The translations under genes were made by a program, and so were the position numbers. A DNA stretch of 64,000 nucleotides from Flavobacterium sp. LC2016-23. Its GTDB lineage: Bacteria > Bacteroidota > Bacteroidia > Flavobacteriales > Flavobacteriaceae. The stretch covers positions 1 to 64,000 of the forward strand of contig NZ_WKKE01000010.1 in NCBI RefSeq assembly GCF_009674775.1, given 5' to 3'. How positions within the stretch are numbered: position 1 is the first letter of the stretch; every line of letters begins with the position of its first letter. The notes under the pieces were generated by a model. That model did not search any database and was not told where the DNA came from. It saw only the letters and a program-made list of their open reading frames with translations. Below, piece after piece: positions 42,573 through 50,931 of the stretch.

Positions 42573-43124
42573 ATGTTCAAAAGATGTATCTTTTTAATCA
42601 CGGGTTTAGCAACTTTCTTTTTATTAGGAAGTGCTAAACCCAGCTTTTTCGCAGATGATACCACTTTGGTAATAAATAAAATTAAAATAGAAATTACCGG
42701 ACTATCAACTGTGGGCCATTATAATTGCTCCAGTATCTTTGCTACAAAAGATACTATTTTCCTGAATTCAAATAAAAAAAACATTTTTAATACCGCTATC
42801 AAAATGACTAATTTTGATTGTCGTAATAAAATAATGACCAGAGACTTACAAGGTACTGTTAAAGCAACCGAATTCCCTAATAGTAACGTTGCTATAACAG
42901 ATATAAAACAGTTTGGCAAGAATTACAAATGCAGTTTAAGCTTTTTTATTACGGATAAAACATTAAAATACAAAGACTTTTATCTATACACTGCTAACGA
43001 CAAAATTCAGGGAACACTGAATCTTAAGTTTTCCGACATTGGTCTGGAACCTCCGATAAAGATGGCTGGATTAATAAAAGTGAAAGATGATATTGTAATT
43101 AATTTTTATTTGTACAAGGATTAG
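42573..43124 (+). CDS. divergent YceI-like periplasmic protein, 183 aa
   Basis: Signal peptide to about residue 27. The body fits a diverged YceI barrel: 'ITGLSTVGHYNCSS' (about 42-55) takes the place of GTSTLHDW, 'IKMTNFDCRNKIMTRDLQG' (about 77-95) corresponds to the strand after it, and 'GTLNLKFSDIGLEPP...MAGLIKVKDDIVI' gives the usual end. Two Cys residues (about 53 and 84) could form a disulfide. Probably acts with the YceI protein and porin made from the same transcript. The assignment is weaker than for the other two. Confidence 0.7.
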   Translation: MFKRCIFLITGLATFFLLGSAKPSFFADDTTLVINKIKIEITGLSTVGHYNCSSIFATKDTIFLNSNKKNIFNTAIKMTNFDCRNKIMTRDLQGTVKATEFPNSNVAITDIKQFGKNYKCSLSFFITDKTLKYKDFYLYTANDKIQGTLNLKFSDIGLEPPIKMAGLIKVKDDIVINFYLYKD

Positions 43125-43334
43125 AATCTGCAAAAGCATCTTATCCATACTATTATCGTTCTTCTTCAAAAAAATATATCTCAACTTTACAAAACTTAAA
43201 AATTTGGCACGGGAATTGTCTTGCTGTTAAAAGAAAAATACGATTACAAAGAGCGCCTAATTTTAAAATTTGTACTTTTATTTTTTCAGCTTTATAACCT
43301 TTATATTTTATCAACTTTAAAAATTTAATTAATC

Positions 43335-43700
43335 ATGAAAAAACAAATTTTAAGCTTAGCTCTTATTGCTTTATTGGGATTCACTGCACAATCCTGCGGA
43401 GATAAAAAAGAAACGAAACCTGAAGAAGAATTAACTCTTGGAAACAAAGTAGATACATTAACAAATGATATCGAAGAAGTAAAAGACAGTGCTGTGGTTA
43501 AAGCAGAAAATGCTGCCGCTAAAGCCAAAGAAGCTTCAGAAAATGCTGCACAAGACGTAAAAGATGCTACTAAAAAAGCAGCTGAAGATGTAAAAGATGC
43601 CACTAAAAAAGGCGCAGATAAAGTTGAAGCTGCAGCCAAAGCAGCCAAAGACGGAACTGTAAAAACAGCTAAAGAAGTAAATGAGGCTTTGAAAAAATAA
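43335..43700 (+). CDS. Ala/Lys-rich helical lipoprotein, LEA-like repeats, 121 aa
   Basis: Lipobox TAQSC (Cys21). After a short acidic linker the whole protein is amphipathic helix built from about 11-residue units: 'AAQDVKDATKK', 'AAEDVKDATKK', 'GADKVEAAAKA', 'AKDGTVKTAKE'. Such 11-mers occur in group-3 LEA and apolipoprotein-like proteins that protect membranes or proteins during desiccation or cold. Whether this one does is inference. Strong terminator follows. Confidence 0.78.
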   Translation: MKKQILSLALIALLGFTAQSCGDKKETKPEEELTLGNKVDTLTNDIEEVKDSAVVKAENAAAKAKEASENAAQDVKDATKKAAEDVKDATKKGADKVEAAAKAAKDGTVKTAKEVNEALKK

Positions 43701-43721
43701 TTTTTTTTTAGAATTCAAAAT

Positions 43722-43752
43722 GGAAACCATTCGTAATTACGAATGGTTTTTT
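43722..43752 (+). terminator. terminator after the Ala/Lys-rich lipoprotein gene
   Basis: Perfect palindrome AACCATTCGTAATTACGAATGGTT followed by a T run. Confidence 0.85.
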
Positions 43753-43781
43753 TATGCCAAAAAGTTAGCCGATATTTTTTG

Positions 43782-43789
43782 TATTTTTG
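43782..43789 (+). promoter_or_regulatory. -7 box (TATTTTTG) for the O-methyltransferase gene
   Basis: Exact TAnnTTTG, 24 bp before the ATG at 43814. It also argues against the upstream alternative start at 43787, which would lie inside the box. Confidence 0.5.
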
Positions 43790-43813
43790 TGGTTTAAATT
43801 TAGAAGAAATCCC

Positions 43814-44455
43814 ATGCATTTTATATCCCAGGAATTAGAAGATTACATCGAACAACATTCTGAAAACGAACCGGAATTACTGGCGAAATTAAACAAGGAA
43901 ACGTATCAGAAAATACTCTTACCGAGAATGCTGAGCGGGCATTTTCAAGGCCGCGTTTTAAGCATGCTTTCTAAATTGATCCGCCCCGTAAATATCCTGG
44001 AAATTGGAACGTATACCGGTTACGCCGCTTTATGCCTTTGTGAAGGAATGCAGGAAAACGGTCAATTACACACCATTGATATTAAAGAAGAATTAGTTGA
44101 TTTTCAACGAAAGTACTTTGATGCATCTCTATGGGGGAATCAAATTTTTCAACATTTGGGGGAAGCTATCAATATCATTCCGACTCTGGATGTAAAATTT
44201 GATTTGGTTTTTATCGATGCCGATAAAGAAAATTACCTCAACTATTGGGAAATGATTGTTCCGAAAATGAATAAGGGCGGAATTATTCTCTCTGATAATG
44301 TTTTATGGAGCGGTAAAATCCTGGAACCGGTGCATCCGAATGATGTGAGTACAAAAGTCCTTTTAGAATATAATTTACTCTTGAAGAACGATCCGAGAGT
44401 TGAAACGGTTTTGTTGCCAATTCGTGATGGTTTGACGGTGAGTAGAGTTTTATAA
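43814..44455 (+). CDS. class I SAM O-methyltransferase (catechol/caffeoyl-CoA type), 213 aa
   Basis: Start ATG 43814 (MHFISQELEDYIE). SAM motif I 'NILEIGTYTGYAALCLCEGM' (about 58-77), 'LHTIDIKEELVDFQRKYF' (about 83-100), metal/SAM 'FDLVFIDADKENYLNYWEMI' (about 132-151), 'GGIILSDNVLWSGKIL' (about 158-173). The IDADK and DN residues bind the divalent metal in the Methyltransf_3 family. Likely substrate is a catechol-like hydroxyl, not determinable from sequence. Cytoplasmic. Confidence 0.9.
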   Translation: MHFISQELEDYIEQHSENEPELLAKLNKETYQKILLPRMLSGHFQGRVLSMLSKLIRPVNILEIGTYTGYAALCLCEGMQENGQLHTIDIKEELVDFQRKYFDASLWGNQIFQHLGEAINIIPTLDVKFDLVFIDADKENYLNYWEMIVPKMNKGGIILSDNVLWSGKILEPVHPNDVSTKVLLEYNLLLKNDPRVETVLLPIRDGLTVSRVL

Positions 44456-44462
44456 AATTAAG

Positions 44463-44554
44463 TTGTTTCATTTCGCGGAAAGAGAAATGACTTAACATAA
44501 TAACGTCCTGCTGTAGAAGCACTGGATGTGATTTCTCGTTCCTCGAAATGACAA
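44463..44554. repeat. CATTTCGAGGAACGAGAAAT-type inverted repeat
   Basis: Left CATTTCGCGGAAAGAGAAAT and right (complement) CATTTCGAGGAACGAGAAAT differ at two of 20 positions and face each other across about 40 bp. Located between convergent genes. I recall this word as frequent in Bacteroidota genomes. Confidence 0.65.
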
Positions 44555-44582
44555 ATCTAACTTAAATTGCTCTTAAAAAAAA

Positions 44583-44608
44583 CCTTAGAATCTTAGGACC
44601 TTAGAACC
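44583..44608. repeat. short degenerate CTTAGAA tandem repeat
   Basis: CCTTAGAAT-CTTAGGAC-CTTAGAACC: three near copies of an 8-9 bp unit running across the stop codon of the PAP2 gene. Confidence 0.45.
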
Positions 44609-45182
44609 TTTTTTCAAAAGTTTCCGGAAAATATTGAGGCTTTAATTTTTTATACACCAAATAAATCAAAGACCCGAAAAGTGCTCCAAAGAAATATCCC
44701 GTAAGTATGTCTCCAGGATAATGCAATCCAAGGTATATGCGGCTGTAAGCAAAAATTAAAGGCCACAGGAACAGGAGTCCCAAATATTTAAAATGGCGTT
44801 TTAAAACTAAGTATAAAAAGGTGGCAACAGCCATTGTATTGGCAGCGTGACCTGAGAAAAAGCTAAAGGACGTCCTAACCTGAACAATTCGGATAAAAGA
44901 TTTGATTTCAGGATTATTGCAGGGACGCAAACGCTCAAATGTATGTTTAAACAAATTGGTTGTCTGATCTGTAAAAGCAATTAAAACAGCTATAAAAAGC
45001 AGTACATACAAGGTTTGTTTTCCTCCAATTTTTTTATAAATAATAAAAAACAGGAATACAAAAAAAGGTGTCCAATACAATTGATTTGTAATGATCAGCC
45101 ATAATTTATCGTAATTTTCAGAACCTAAACCATTAAGATACACAAAAAGACGGGTATCCAATTCTTGTATTTTTTCGAGCAT
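44601..45182 (-). CDS. PAP2-family phosphatase, membrane, 193 aa
   Basis: All three PAP2 motifs present: 'KHTFERLRPC' (KxxxxxxRP, about 74-83), 'FFSGHAANTMAV' (SGH, about 103-114) and 'SRIYLGLHYPGDILTGYFFG' (SRxxxxxHxxxD, about 148-167). About five membrane segments. Dephosphorylates a lipid phosphate such as phosphatidic acid or undecaprenyl diphosphate on the periplasmic face; the latter would recycle the lipid carrier for the wall synthesis encoded in the dcw cluster, but the substrate is not known. Its start touches the stop of the tatA-like gene. Confidence 0.9.
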   Translation of the reverse strand: MLEKIQELDTRLFVYLNGLGSENYDKLWLIITNQLYWTPFFVFLFFIIYKKIGGKQTLYVLLFIAVLIAFTDQTTNLFKHTFERLRPCNNPEIKSFIRIVQVRTSFSFFSGHAANTMAVATFLYLVLKRHFKYLGLLFLWPLIFAYSRIYLGLHYPGDILTGYFFGALFGSLIYLVYKKLKPQYFPETFEKRF

Positions 45183-45541
45183 TATAGTTGGCGTTTTACA
45201 GGTCCTGAGATAGAATCAATATCTTCTTTTACTTTATTTATTTCTGTAGCGGTATCTCCTAATAGATTACCGGATAAATTTGTAGTATCGCCTAACAAGT
45301 TGGTTTTTGCATCGTTAATCTGTGCATTGATATTTCCGGTGATATCTGTCAAAGATTTTGTATCAAGGCCATTTGCCTCTGCCCCTTTTTGAATTTCACT
45401 TTTAATGTCATTTGTAGCATTTTTTAACTGGGCCATGGCCTTACCCATCGTACGCGCAATTTCCGGCACTTTGTCTGAACCAAAAAGCATTAGTACTATA
45501 AACAGTATAAAAACTAGTTCTCCTCCTCCTATACCAAACAT
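45182..45541 (-). CDS. twin-arginine translocase subunit, TatA/TatB type, 119 aa
   Basis: Start ATG 45541 (MFGIGGGELVF), downstream of a -7 box, rather than the upstream frame start 45565. Short N-terminal membrane helix (about 4-20), hinge 'LFGSDKVPEIARTMGKAMAQ' (about 20-39) and amphipathic helix, then a polar tail. TatA makes the pore for folded proteins, TatB the receptor; the length and tail could fit either, though E. coli-like TatB features are weak. Last base overlaps the PAP2 start. Confidence 0.85.
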   Translation of the reverse strand: MFGIGGGELVFILFIVLMLFGSDKVPEIARTMGKAMAQLKNATNDIKSEIQKGAEANGLDTKSLTDITGNINAQINDAKTNLLGDTTNLSGNLLGDTATEINKVKEDIDSISGPVKRQL

Positions 45542-45562
45542 ATCTTTTATTTTTGTGTGCCA

Positions 45563-45570
45563 CAAAGATA
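45563..45570 (-). promoter_or_regulatory. -7 box (TATCTTTG) for tatA-PAP2
   Basis: Exact TAnnTTTG on the complement, 21 bp before the ATG at 45541. Confidence 0.5.
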
Positions 45571-45633
45571 TTAAATTTTGCAGCTGAGAGTTTTAAAATT
45601 TACTTAAAAAGCATAACTTAACCTATTTATTTT

Positions 45634-45718
45634 AACCACAAAGTTCACAAAGATCTGACAAGATAGGTAAAGGAAATTTTTCCAGTACTAGCTTAGCAGC
45701 TTTGTGAACCCGGTAGTT
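45634..45718. repeat. CACAAAGTTCACAAAG hairpin, empty form
   Basis: Left arm AACCACAAAGTTCACAAAG (45634-45652), right arm complement AACTACCGGGTTCACAAAG (45700-45718), 15 of 19 matching, with a 47-bp loop holding no gene. Arm words match those flanking the GxxExxY gene at 61.8-62.3 kb. Confidence 0.6.
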
Positions 45719-45731
45719 AACTTTTTAATTT

Positions 45732-47975
45732 TTAGTCAAACTTTGACTTCTGTTCTACTTTTGGCCAGGAATTATTGGTTACATCAATATCAGCAGTCAT
45801 TAATTTTGGATCAATCTGAATACTTTTGATCGCTTTTTCGGTTGCATATACTTTCTTAGCCGTATCATTATTTTTTCTCCAGATTTGTGCCGGATACTGG
45901 AAGTTTTGCACAGAACCATCTTCGTAAGTGATCTCTACCAAAATTGGCATGATCATTCCGCCCGGTTTGTTAAACTCTACTTCGTAAAAATACTTAGGTG
46001 ATTTCAAACCTGCCTTTTCTTCCGCCGAAAAAGTCTGATTTACGTAATCTGCCAATAGTTTTACATCTTCTACTTTTAATGCTTTTTTCTTATCCGTATT
46101 TACTTCGGCATTATCTCCGGATACTAAGTAAACAAATGGTCCTTTTTCGAATCCGAAACGTCCTTTTCTAACTTTCACGTCTTTAATATCTGCTGTTGGC
46201 GTTTCAGAAACATAATACTGTTTCACTTCTTTGATTCCGATATCTACAAAATCTGTTGAATAAAACCATCCTCTGAAAAACCAGTCTAAATCTACCGCAG
46301 AAGCATCTTCCATAGTTCTGAAGAAATCTTCCGGAGTCGGATGTTTGAATTTCCATCTGTTGGCATATGTTCTGAAAGCATAATCAAACAGCTCTCGCCC
46401 CATAATCACTTCTCTTAACATGTTAAGTCCTGTAGCCGGTTTTCCGTAAGCGTTATTACCAAACTGCGCAATGGTTTCAGAGTTTGACATAATTGGTTCT
46501 AAAAACTTCTGGTCACCACTCATGTAAGGAACAATATTTTTTGCAGGGCCGCGTCTAGACGGGAAATTCGGATCTAATTCCTGTTCTGCCAAATATTCTA
46601 AAAAAGAATTTAAACCTTCGTCCATCCAGGTCCACTGACGCTCATCTGAATTGACAATCATCGGGAAGAAAGTGTGGCCCACTTCGTGAATTACAACCCC
46701 AATCATTCCGTTTTTAACTTCTTTACTGGTCACTCCATTTTCATCAGGACGACCAAAATTCCAGCAAATCATCGGATATTCCATTCCCTGGTCTTCGGCA
46801 GAAACAGAAACCGCTTTTGGATAAGGATAATCGAAAGTATGTGAGGAATAACTTTTTAAAGTATGTGCCACTGTCATGGTTGAAGTTTCTCCCCAAAGCG
46901 GATTTGCTTCTTTAGGATAAACAGATTCTGCCATAACAATTTTACCACCCAGTTTTACAGCCATTGCATCGTAAATGAATTTTCTTGACGAAGCAATTCC
47001 GAAATCACGTACATTTTTAGCACTGAATTTCCATGTTTTTTTCTTATCAGAAAACCCTTTTTCAGCAGCTTCAGCTTCAGCCTGCGTTACAATTACTACT
47101 GGCTTATCAAATGATTTCTGAGCCTGTTCGTAACGTTTTACCTGTTCCGCTGTAAAAACTTCGGCTCTGTTGGTTAACTCTCCCGTTGCATCAATAACGT
47201 GATCTGCAGGAACCGTAATGTTTACATCAAAATTTCCGAAAGGAAGTGCAAACTCGCCGCTTCCCCAGAATTGCATATTCTGCCAGCCTTCAACATCGTT
47301 ATAAACAGCCATTCTTGGGTAGAACTGTGCAATTACGTATAATTTATTTCCGTCTTTTTCAAATAATTCATAACCGGAACGCCCACCTTCTTTTCTATAA
47401 TTATTGATGTTATACCACCATTTTATAGCAAGTGAAATTTTCTCACCCGGCTTCAAAGGAGTGGTCAGGTTAATACGCATCATGGTTTCATTGATCGTGT
47501 AGGACATTGGATTTCCTTTAGCGTCTTTCACCTGTTCGATATTAAATCCACGCTCCAAATCTTTCTTCAGATATTTACCGGAAAAACCGTCAATTGCCAA
47601 AACCTGATTTATTTTTTCACTTTCAGCCAAAGAAGTCTGAGTGTTTGCTTTAGCCTGATTCTGATCCAGCTGAATCCATAAGTATTCTAAACTATCCGGA
47701 GAATTATTCGAATAGGTAATTACCTCAGAACCTGTTAGTTTTGAATTCTTATCATCCAATTCGATATCAATTTTATAATCTGCCTGTTGTTGATAATACG
47801 CAGGTCCCGGTGCCCCGGAAGCGGTACGAAACATATTAGGTGTTGCCAGTAAATCATACATCTGGCTAAATTTGTTCGTATCATATTTACCTTGTTGTTT
47901 GGGAGCAACAGGTGTTGACTTCTCCTGAGCTATCATCATAGCAGGGAAAAGTAAGAATAAAGAAAGCTTCTTCAT
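45732..47975 (-). CDS. M1-family metallopeptidase, secreted, 747 aa
   Basis: Start ATG 47975 gives a proper signal peptide (MKKLSLFLLFPAMMIAQ); the longer frame from 48041 puts 22 odd residues ahead of it. Gluzincin motif 'VIHEVGHTFFPMIV' (HExxH near 428-432) followed by 'WTWMDEGLNSFLEYLA', giving the third zinc ligand Glu. 'EDQGMEYPMICWNFG' replaces the GxMEN motif. N-terminal beta domain (about 45-300), catalytic 300-560, C-terminal part after. Aminopeptidase acting in the periplasm or at the surface. Last gene of an operon with DUF6702 and three regulatory-domain proteins. Confidence 0.92.
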   Translation of the reverse strand: MKKLSLFLLFPAMMIAQEKSTPVAPKQQGKYDTNKFSQMYDLLATPNMFRTASGAPGPAYYQQQADYKIDIELDDKNSKLTGSEVITYSNNSPDSLEYLWIQLDQNQAKANTQTSLAESEKINQVLAIDGFSGKYLKKDLERGFNIEQVKDAKGNPMSYTINETMMRINLTTPLKPGEKISLAIKWWYNINNYRKEGGRSGYELFEKDGNKLYVIAQFYPRMAVYNDVEGWQNMQFWGSGEFALPFGNFDVNITVPADHVIDATGELTNRAEVFTAEQVKRYEQAQKSFDKPVVIVTQAEAEAAEKGFSDKKKTWKFSAKNVRDFGIASSRKFIYDAMAVKLGGKIVMAESVYPKEANPLWGETSTMTVAHTLKSYSSHTFDYPYPKAVSVSAEDQGMEYPMICWNFGRPDENGVTSKEVKNGMIGVVIHEVGHTFFPMIVNSDERQWTWMDEGLNSFLEYLAEQELDPNFPSRRGPAKNIVPYMSGDQKFLEPIMSNSETIAQFGNNAYGKPATGLNMLREVIMGRELFDYAFRTYANRWKFKHPTPEDFFRTMEDASAVDLDWFFRGWFYSTDFVDIGIKEVKQYYVSETPTADIKDVKVRKGRFGFEKGPFVYLVSGDNAEVNTDKKKALKVEDVKLLADYVNQTFSAEEKAGLKSPKYFYEVEFNKPGGMIMPILVEITYEDGSVQNFQYPAQIWRKNNDTAKKVYATEKAIKSIQIDPKLMTADIDVTNNSWPKVEQKSKFD

Positions 47976-48041
47976 AAATGCTTTTTTGGTTTTTTTTGAG
48001 GTTGTGAAAATAACAATTAATATGATAATTCTACCTATCAA

Positions 48042-48548
48042 TTAATACTTTAACACTTCTTTCCTTGAAGATTCCGTAAAGAGAATACTCTTTTTGGTTC
48101 CAAATGCTGAAACATGTGTAATATTTTGCTGCTCACCATTCCAATCCACCAAAACAGAGTTCGAAATTTCAATTGTTTTGAACTTATCGATGTCTTTTAT
48201 ACGCGAATAACAAACTAAAACATCACCTGCTTCTACTTCTTTAGACAGGAAAGTAATGGTTTTTAACTGACCGTCTGTCTTTACCGAAAAATTATCGGCA
48301 AGGTATTTTTTTAATAAATCAACGTCTGCCTGAGTTTCCCTTTCTGTACCCACGAAGGTTTTTTTGTGGTACTTTTTTTCCATTCCGTTATTCAGATCAT
48401 CAACAAAAATGCGGGAAGTAATCTGGATCATTTTTTTCTCGGCCACATAATTGACCTGAAAAACACCCATGTAAAATTTATGAAAAGTAAACGCCGAAAG
48501 TGATAAAAATAAGATCCCGATTAAAGGATAAACTAATTTATTTTTCAT
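48042..48548 (-). CDS. DUF6702 family protein, 168 aa
   Basis: Recognised as DUF6702 by 'LSAFTFHKFYMGVFQVNY' (about 17-34), 'KMIQITSRIFVDDLNNGMEK' (about 39-58) and 'VLVCYSRIKDIDKFKTIEIS' (about 110-129). N-terminal signal or anchor segment (about 5-20). In flavobacteria this gene is regularly next to an M1 peptidase gene, as here (stop to start nearly touching), which suggests a shared task; the task is unknown. Overlaps the upstream gene by 4 bases. Confidence 0.85.
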   Translation of the reverse strand: MKNKLVYPLIGILFLSLSAFTFHKFYMGVFQVNYVAEKKMIQITSRIFVDDLNNGMEKKYHKKTFVGTERETQADVDLLKKYLADNFSVKTDGQLKTITFLSKEVEAGDVLVCYSRIKDIDKFKTIEISNSVLVDWNGEQQNITHVSAFGTKKSILFTESSRKEVLKY

Positions 48549-49300
48549 TTTTGAATAATAGTAGCTTTTTTAAACTCTTTATTTTTATTGACCATAAAAT
48601 CCATCAACTGGAATTTATCATCCGGTTTTAAATATTTTTTTGATTCGGCATCGTTGGAGCAATACATTAAAAAAAGCTCAATTTCGTCCGGTTTTAAGTC
48701 TAATGTTTTGCTGAAAAATTCAGGCGTAAAATTATCTTTCGCATATTCCGCAAATGCAATATCAGAAATCACATCTTCCTCTACATCCTCTTTTTTACGA
48801 AGCAGTTTCTTTACATCTTTAAAAATACGAACAAAATCAGTTCCGTATTTAATGGTCTGATCGGAGTACATTACCGTATTTTTCGCCGTAGACTGCCTGT
48901 CATCTTCGAATTGCATGTCTACAAATTTCTGGGACCCGCCATCCAGCGATTTTACTTTTAAATCTTTATGAACCACAACCTCTTTCAGCTGATTGTTTAC
49001 CAGATCTAATTTTGCTAAAAAAAGTATTTGAGAACAGTCTTTCTCTGTTAAGACGATCTTTTTTGACTGAAACGCCAGACCCGAAAATAACAAAGTATCT
49101 TTTGGCTTTGCCATAATATCAAACAATCCGCCGGCTCCGATAAACGTTCTGACATTTGCATTGATATTCATTACATAACCACTCTCTATGGCAAGAAAAT
49201 CATTGGTGACCTGACCGTGTAATGATTTTCTTGAATTGCTCTGACCTAAAACGATTTGACAAAATAAGCACGCAATAAGTATTCCTAATTTATTTTTCAT
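48545..49300 (-). CDS. carboxypeptidase-like regulatory domain protein, 251 aa
   Basis: Signal peptide to about residue 19 (CQIVLGQ). N-terminal beta sandwich of the CarboxypepD_reg type: 'SLHGQVTNDFLAIESGYVMN' (about 27-46), 'KPKDTLLFSGLAFQSKKIVL' (about 65-84), 'QLKEVVVHKD' (about 104-113). The rest is a helical domain. Third and most diverged of three tandem paralogs; it lacks the GQK-Y-AERK motif of the other two. Overlaps both neighbours. Confidence 0.82.
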   Translation of the reverse strand: MKNKLGILIACLFCQIVLGQSNSRKSLHGQVTNDFLAIESGYVMNINANVRTFIGAGGLFDIMAKPKDTLLFSGLAFQSKKIVLTEKDCSQILFLAKLDLVNNQLKEVVVHKDLKVKSLDGGSQKFVDMQFEDDRQSTAKNTVMYSDQTIKYGTDFVRIFKDVKKLLRKKEDVEEDVISDIAFAEYAKDNFTPEFFSKTLDLKPDEIELFLMYCSNDAESKKYLKPDDKFQLMDFMVNKNKEFKKATIIQK

Positions 49301-50021
49301 TTTCTAGAATTATTAAGTATTTCCTGGCTAGTTCGGTGATCAAAAACATGCTCATTGTTTTGTTCTTTGTATTCAAAGATACAGCAAATTCGGCATCATC
49401 CACACAATATAATTGAAATCCTTTTATATCAGCCAACGGAATTCTCAAGCGATTCGTATAATAATCCTCTTCAAAAAGATATTCTATTTTTCTAAAAAGA
49501 GCTTCTTTTTTCTCTACATTAACCTCTTTTTTCAACATAGTAGTCCGACCCGAAATAGCATTCAGCAAGTTATCTACCGAGGTTGAAGTTGCTGTATATA
49601 CTTTTCTTTCAGCCGGCGTATATTTTTTTTGTCCGTACGGAATAATCCCCAGATTTTCAGCGGTAATATTGGCATTTTCATTTACAATTACTTCTTTTAG
49701 TTCCACTTCACTGGCTGCCATTTTAATAACAAGCAAAGCCTGATTTAAATCTTCTGTTGTAATGCGACGTTTGACCGGATCTAAATTAACCGCGGAAAAA
49801 ACCAGAACATCGCCTTCTTTCGCCACAATAGAAAATCTGCCTTCTTTATCTGAAACCGTTGAAACCTGGCTGTTATTATTGATAATGTTTATTCCTTCAA
49901 CTGTTACAGACTCCGCTAAAATCTGTCCCAGGATTTCTTTTGGCGCAGGCGATTGACCAAAAGTAATTTCGGCAATCATTAAAAACAGGGCCAGTACAAT
50001 ATTATTTGTTTTCAATCGCAA
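49290..50021 (-). CDS. carboxypeptidase-like regulatory domain protein, 243 aa
   Basis: Signal peptide to about residue 22 (EITFGQ). 'EILGQILAESVTVEGINIIN' (about 28-47), 'EGDVLVFSAVNLDPVKRRIT' (about 68-87), 'ELKEVIVNENANITAENLGI' (about 101-120), then 'GQKKYTPAERKVYTAT' shared with the next paralog, and a C-terminal 'FQLYCVDDAEFAVSLNTKNK'. The regulatory-type sandwich is the same fold that starts TonB-dependent SusC-like receptors, but no receptor barrel follows. Overlaps the upstream gene by 20 bases. Confidence 0.82.
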   Translation of the reverse strand: MRLKTNNIVLALFLMIAEITFGQSPAPKEILGQILAESVTVEGINIINNNSQVSTVSDKEGRFSIVAKEGDVLVFSAVNLDPVKRRITTEDLNQALLVIKMAASEVELKEVIVNENANITAENLGIIPYGQKKYTPAERKVYTATSTSVDNLLNAISGRTTMLKKEVNVEKKEALFRKIEYLFEEDYYTNRLRIPLADIKGFQLYCVDDAEFAVSLNTKNKTMSMFLITELARKYLIILENEK

Positions 50022-50769
50022 GTATTTCTTTATATTTCACCGCTAATTCGCCCAGCAAAAATTCAGTTGATGTTTTGTTTTTAGAGTTCAATACAACCGT
50101 AAATTTATCATTATCGACAGCGTAATACTCGAATCCCTTTACATATTCAGCAGGAATCGAAAGTCTGTTCACAAAATGATCAAGGCTAAACATACTTTCT
50201 AAAAGCTTCATAAAAAATTCTTTCTTCTCTACTGCCACTTCTTTCTTCAGCATTGCCGTCCTGCCTGAGAAAAAATTCAATAAAGGATCTGCTGAAATCG
50301 ATCCTCCGGCCATTGTACCGGCATTTGCGCTAGGATTTAAAGCAGTAGCCGTATGTAACTTTCTCTCTGCTTCTGTATAGGATTTCTGCCCCTGCGGAAT
50401 AATTCCCAAAGAAACTGCATTGATATTATTATAATTTCGAACAATAACCTCCTGCAGCTGATGCACGACCAGGCTTAACTTTACAGTAAAATTGAGATCC
50501 GAAAAATTTTCCTGAGTCAGTACCGTTCTGTTTTCTTTAAATTGTATGGAAGAAAAAACAAGCGTATCCCCAGCCCTGGCCTTGATCGAAAAAGTCCCGT
50601 CAGCATTAGTCGTAACCATATTTTCTGTTTCTGCATTTACCACATAAACTCCTTCCAGATCATAGGTGTTGGACGTTATCTTTCCGTTAATAATGATACG
50701 TTCCTGATTTTGTCCCCACACAGTCTGGCCCAAAACAATAATTAAAAAACACAAAAACTTATCAGTCAA
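50002..50769 (-). CDS. carboxypeptidase-like regulatory domain protein, 255 aa
   Basis: Signal peptide to about residue 20 (GQTVWGQ). 'IINGKITSNTYDLEGVYVVN' (about 25-44), 'RAGDTLVFSSIQFKENRTVL' (about 64-83), 'QLQEVIVRNYNNINAVSLGI' (about 104-123), 'GQKSYTEAERKLHTATA' (about 127-143), and C-terminal 'FEYYAVDNDKFTVVLNSKNK'. First gene of the run that ends with the M1 peptidase; all five are packed with overlaps or near-zero gaps. Role unknown; surface or periplasmic. Confidence 0.82.
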   Translation of the reverse strand: MTDKFLCFLIIVLGQTVWGQNQERIIINGKITSNTYDLEGVYVVNAETENMVTTNADGTFSIKARAGDTLVFSSIQFKENRTVLTQENFSDLNFTVKLSLVVHQLQEVIVRNYNNINAVSLGIIPQGQKSYTEAERKLHTATALNPSANAGTMAGGSISADPLLNFFSGRTAMLKKEVAVEKKEFFMKLLESMFSLDHFVNRLSIPAEYVKGFEYYAVDNDKFTVVLNSKNKTSTEFLLGELAVKYKEILAIENK

Positions 50770-50931
50770 AATAAAAAAATTAGATTTATTCTTAAAAGTG
50801 TAAAAATATCGTAATGTCTTCCAAATTTAATATTAACGTCATGGTAAAAATATGTTAATTAAACTTTGAATTACCAGCTTAAAAAAGGAGATTTTAATAT
50901 CTTTAGCGGCATCAATATGAGTTAAAATTTT

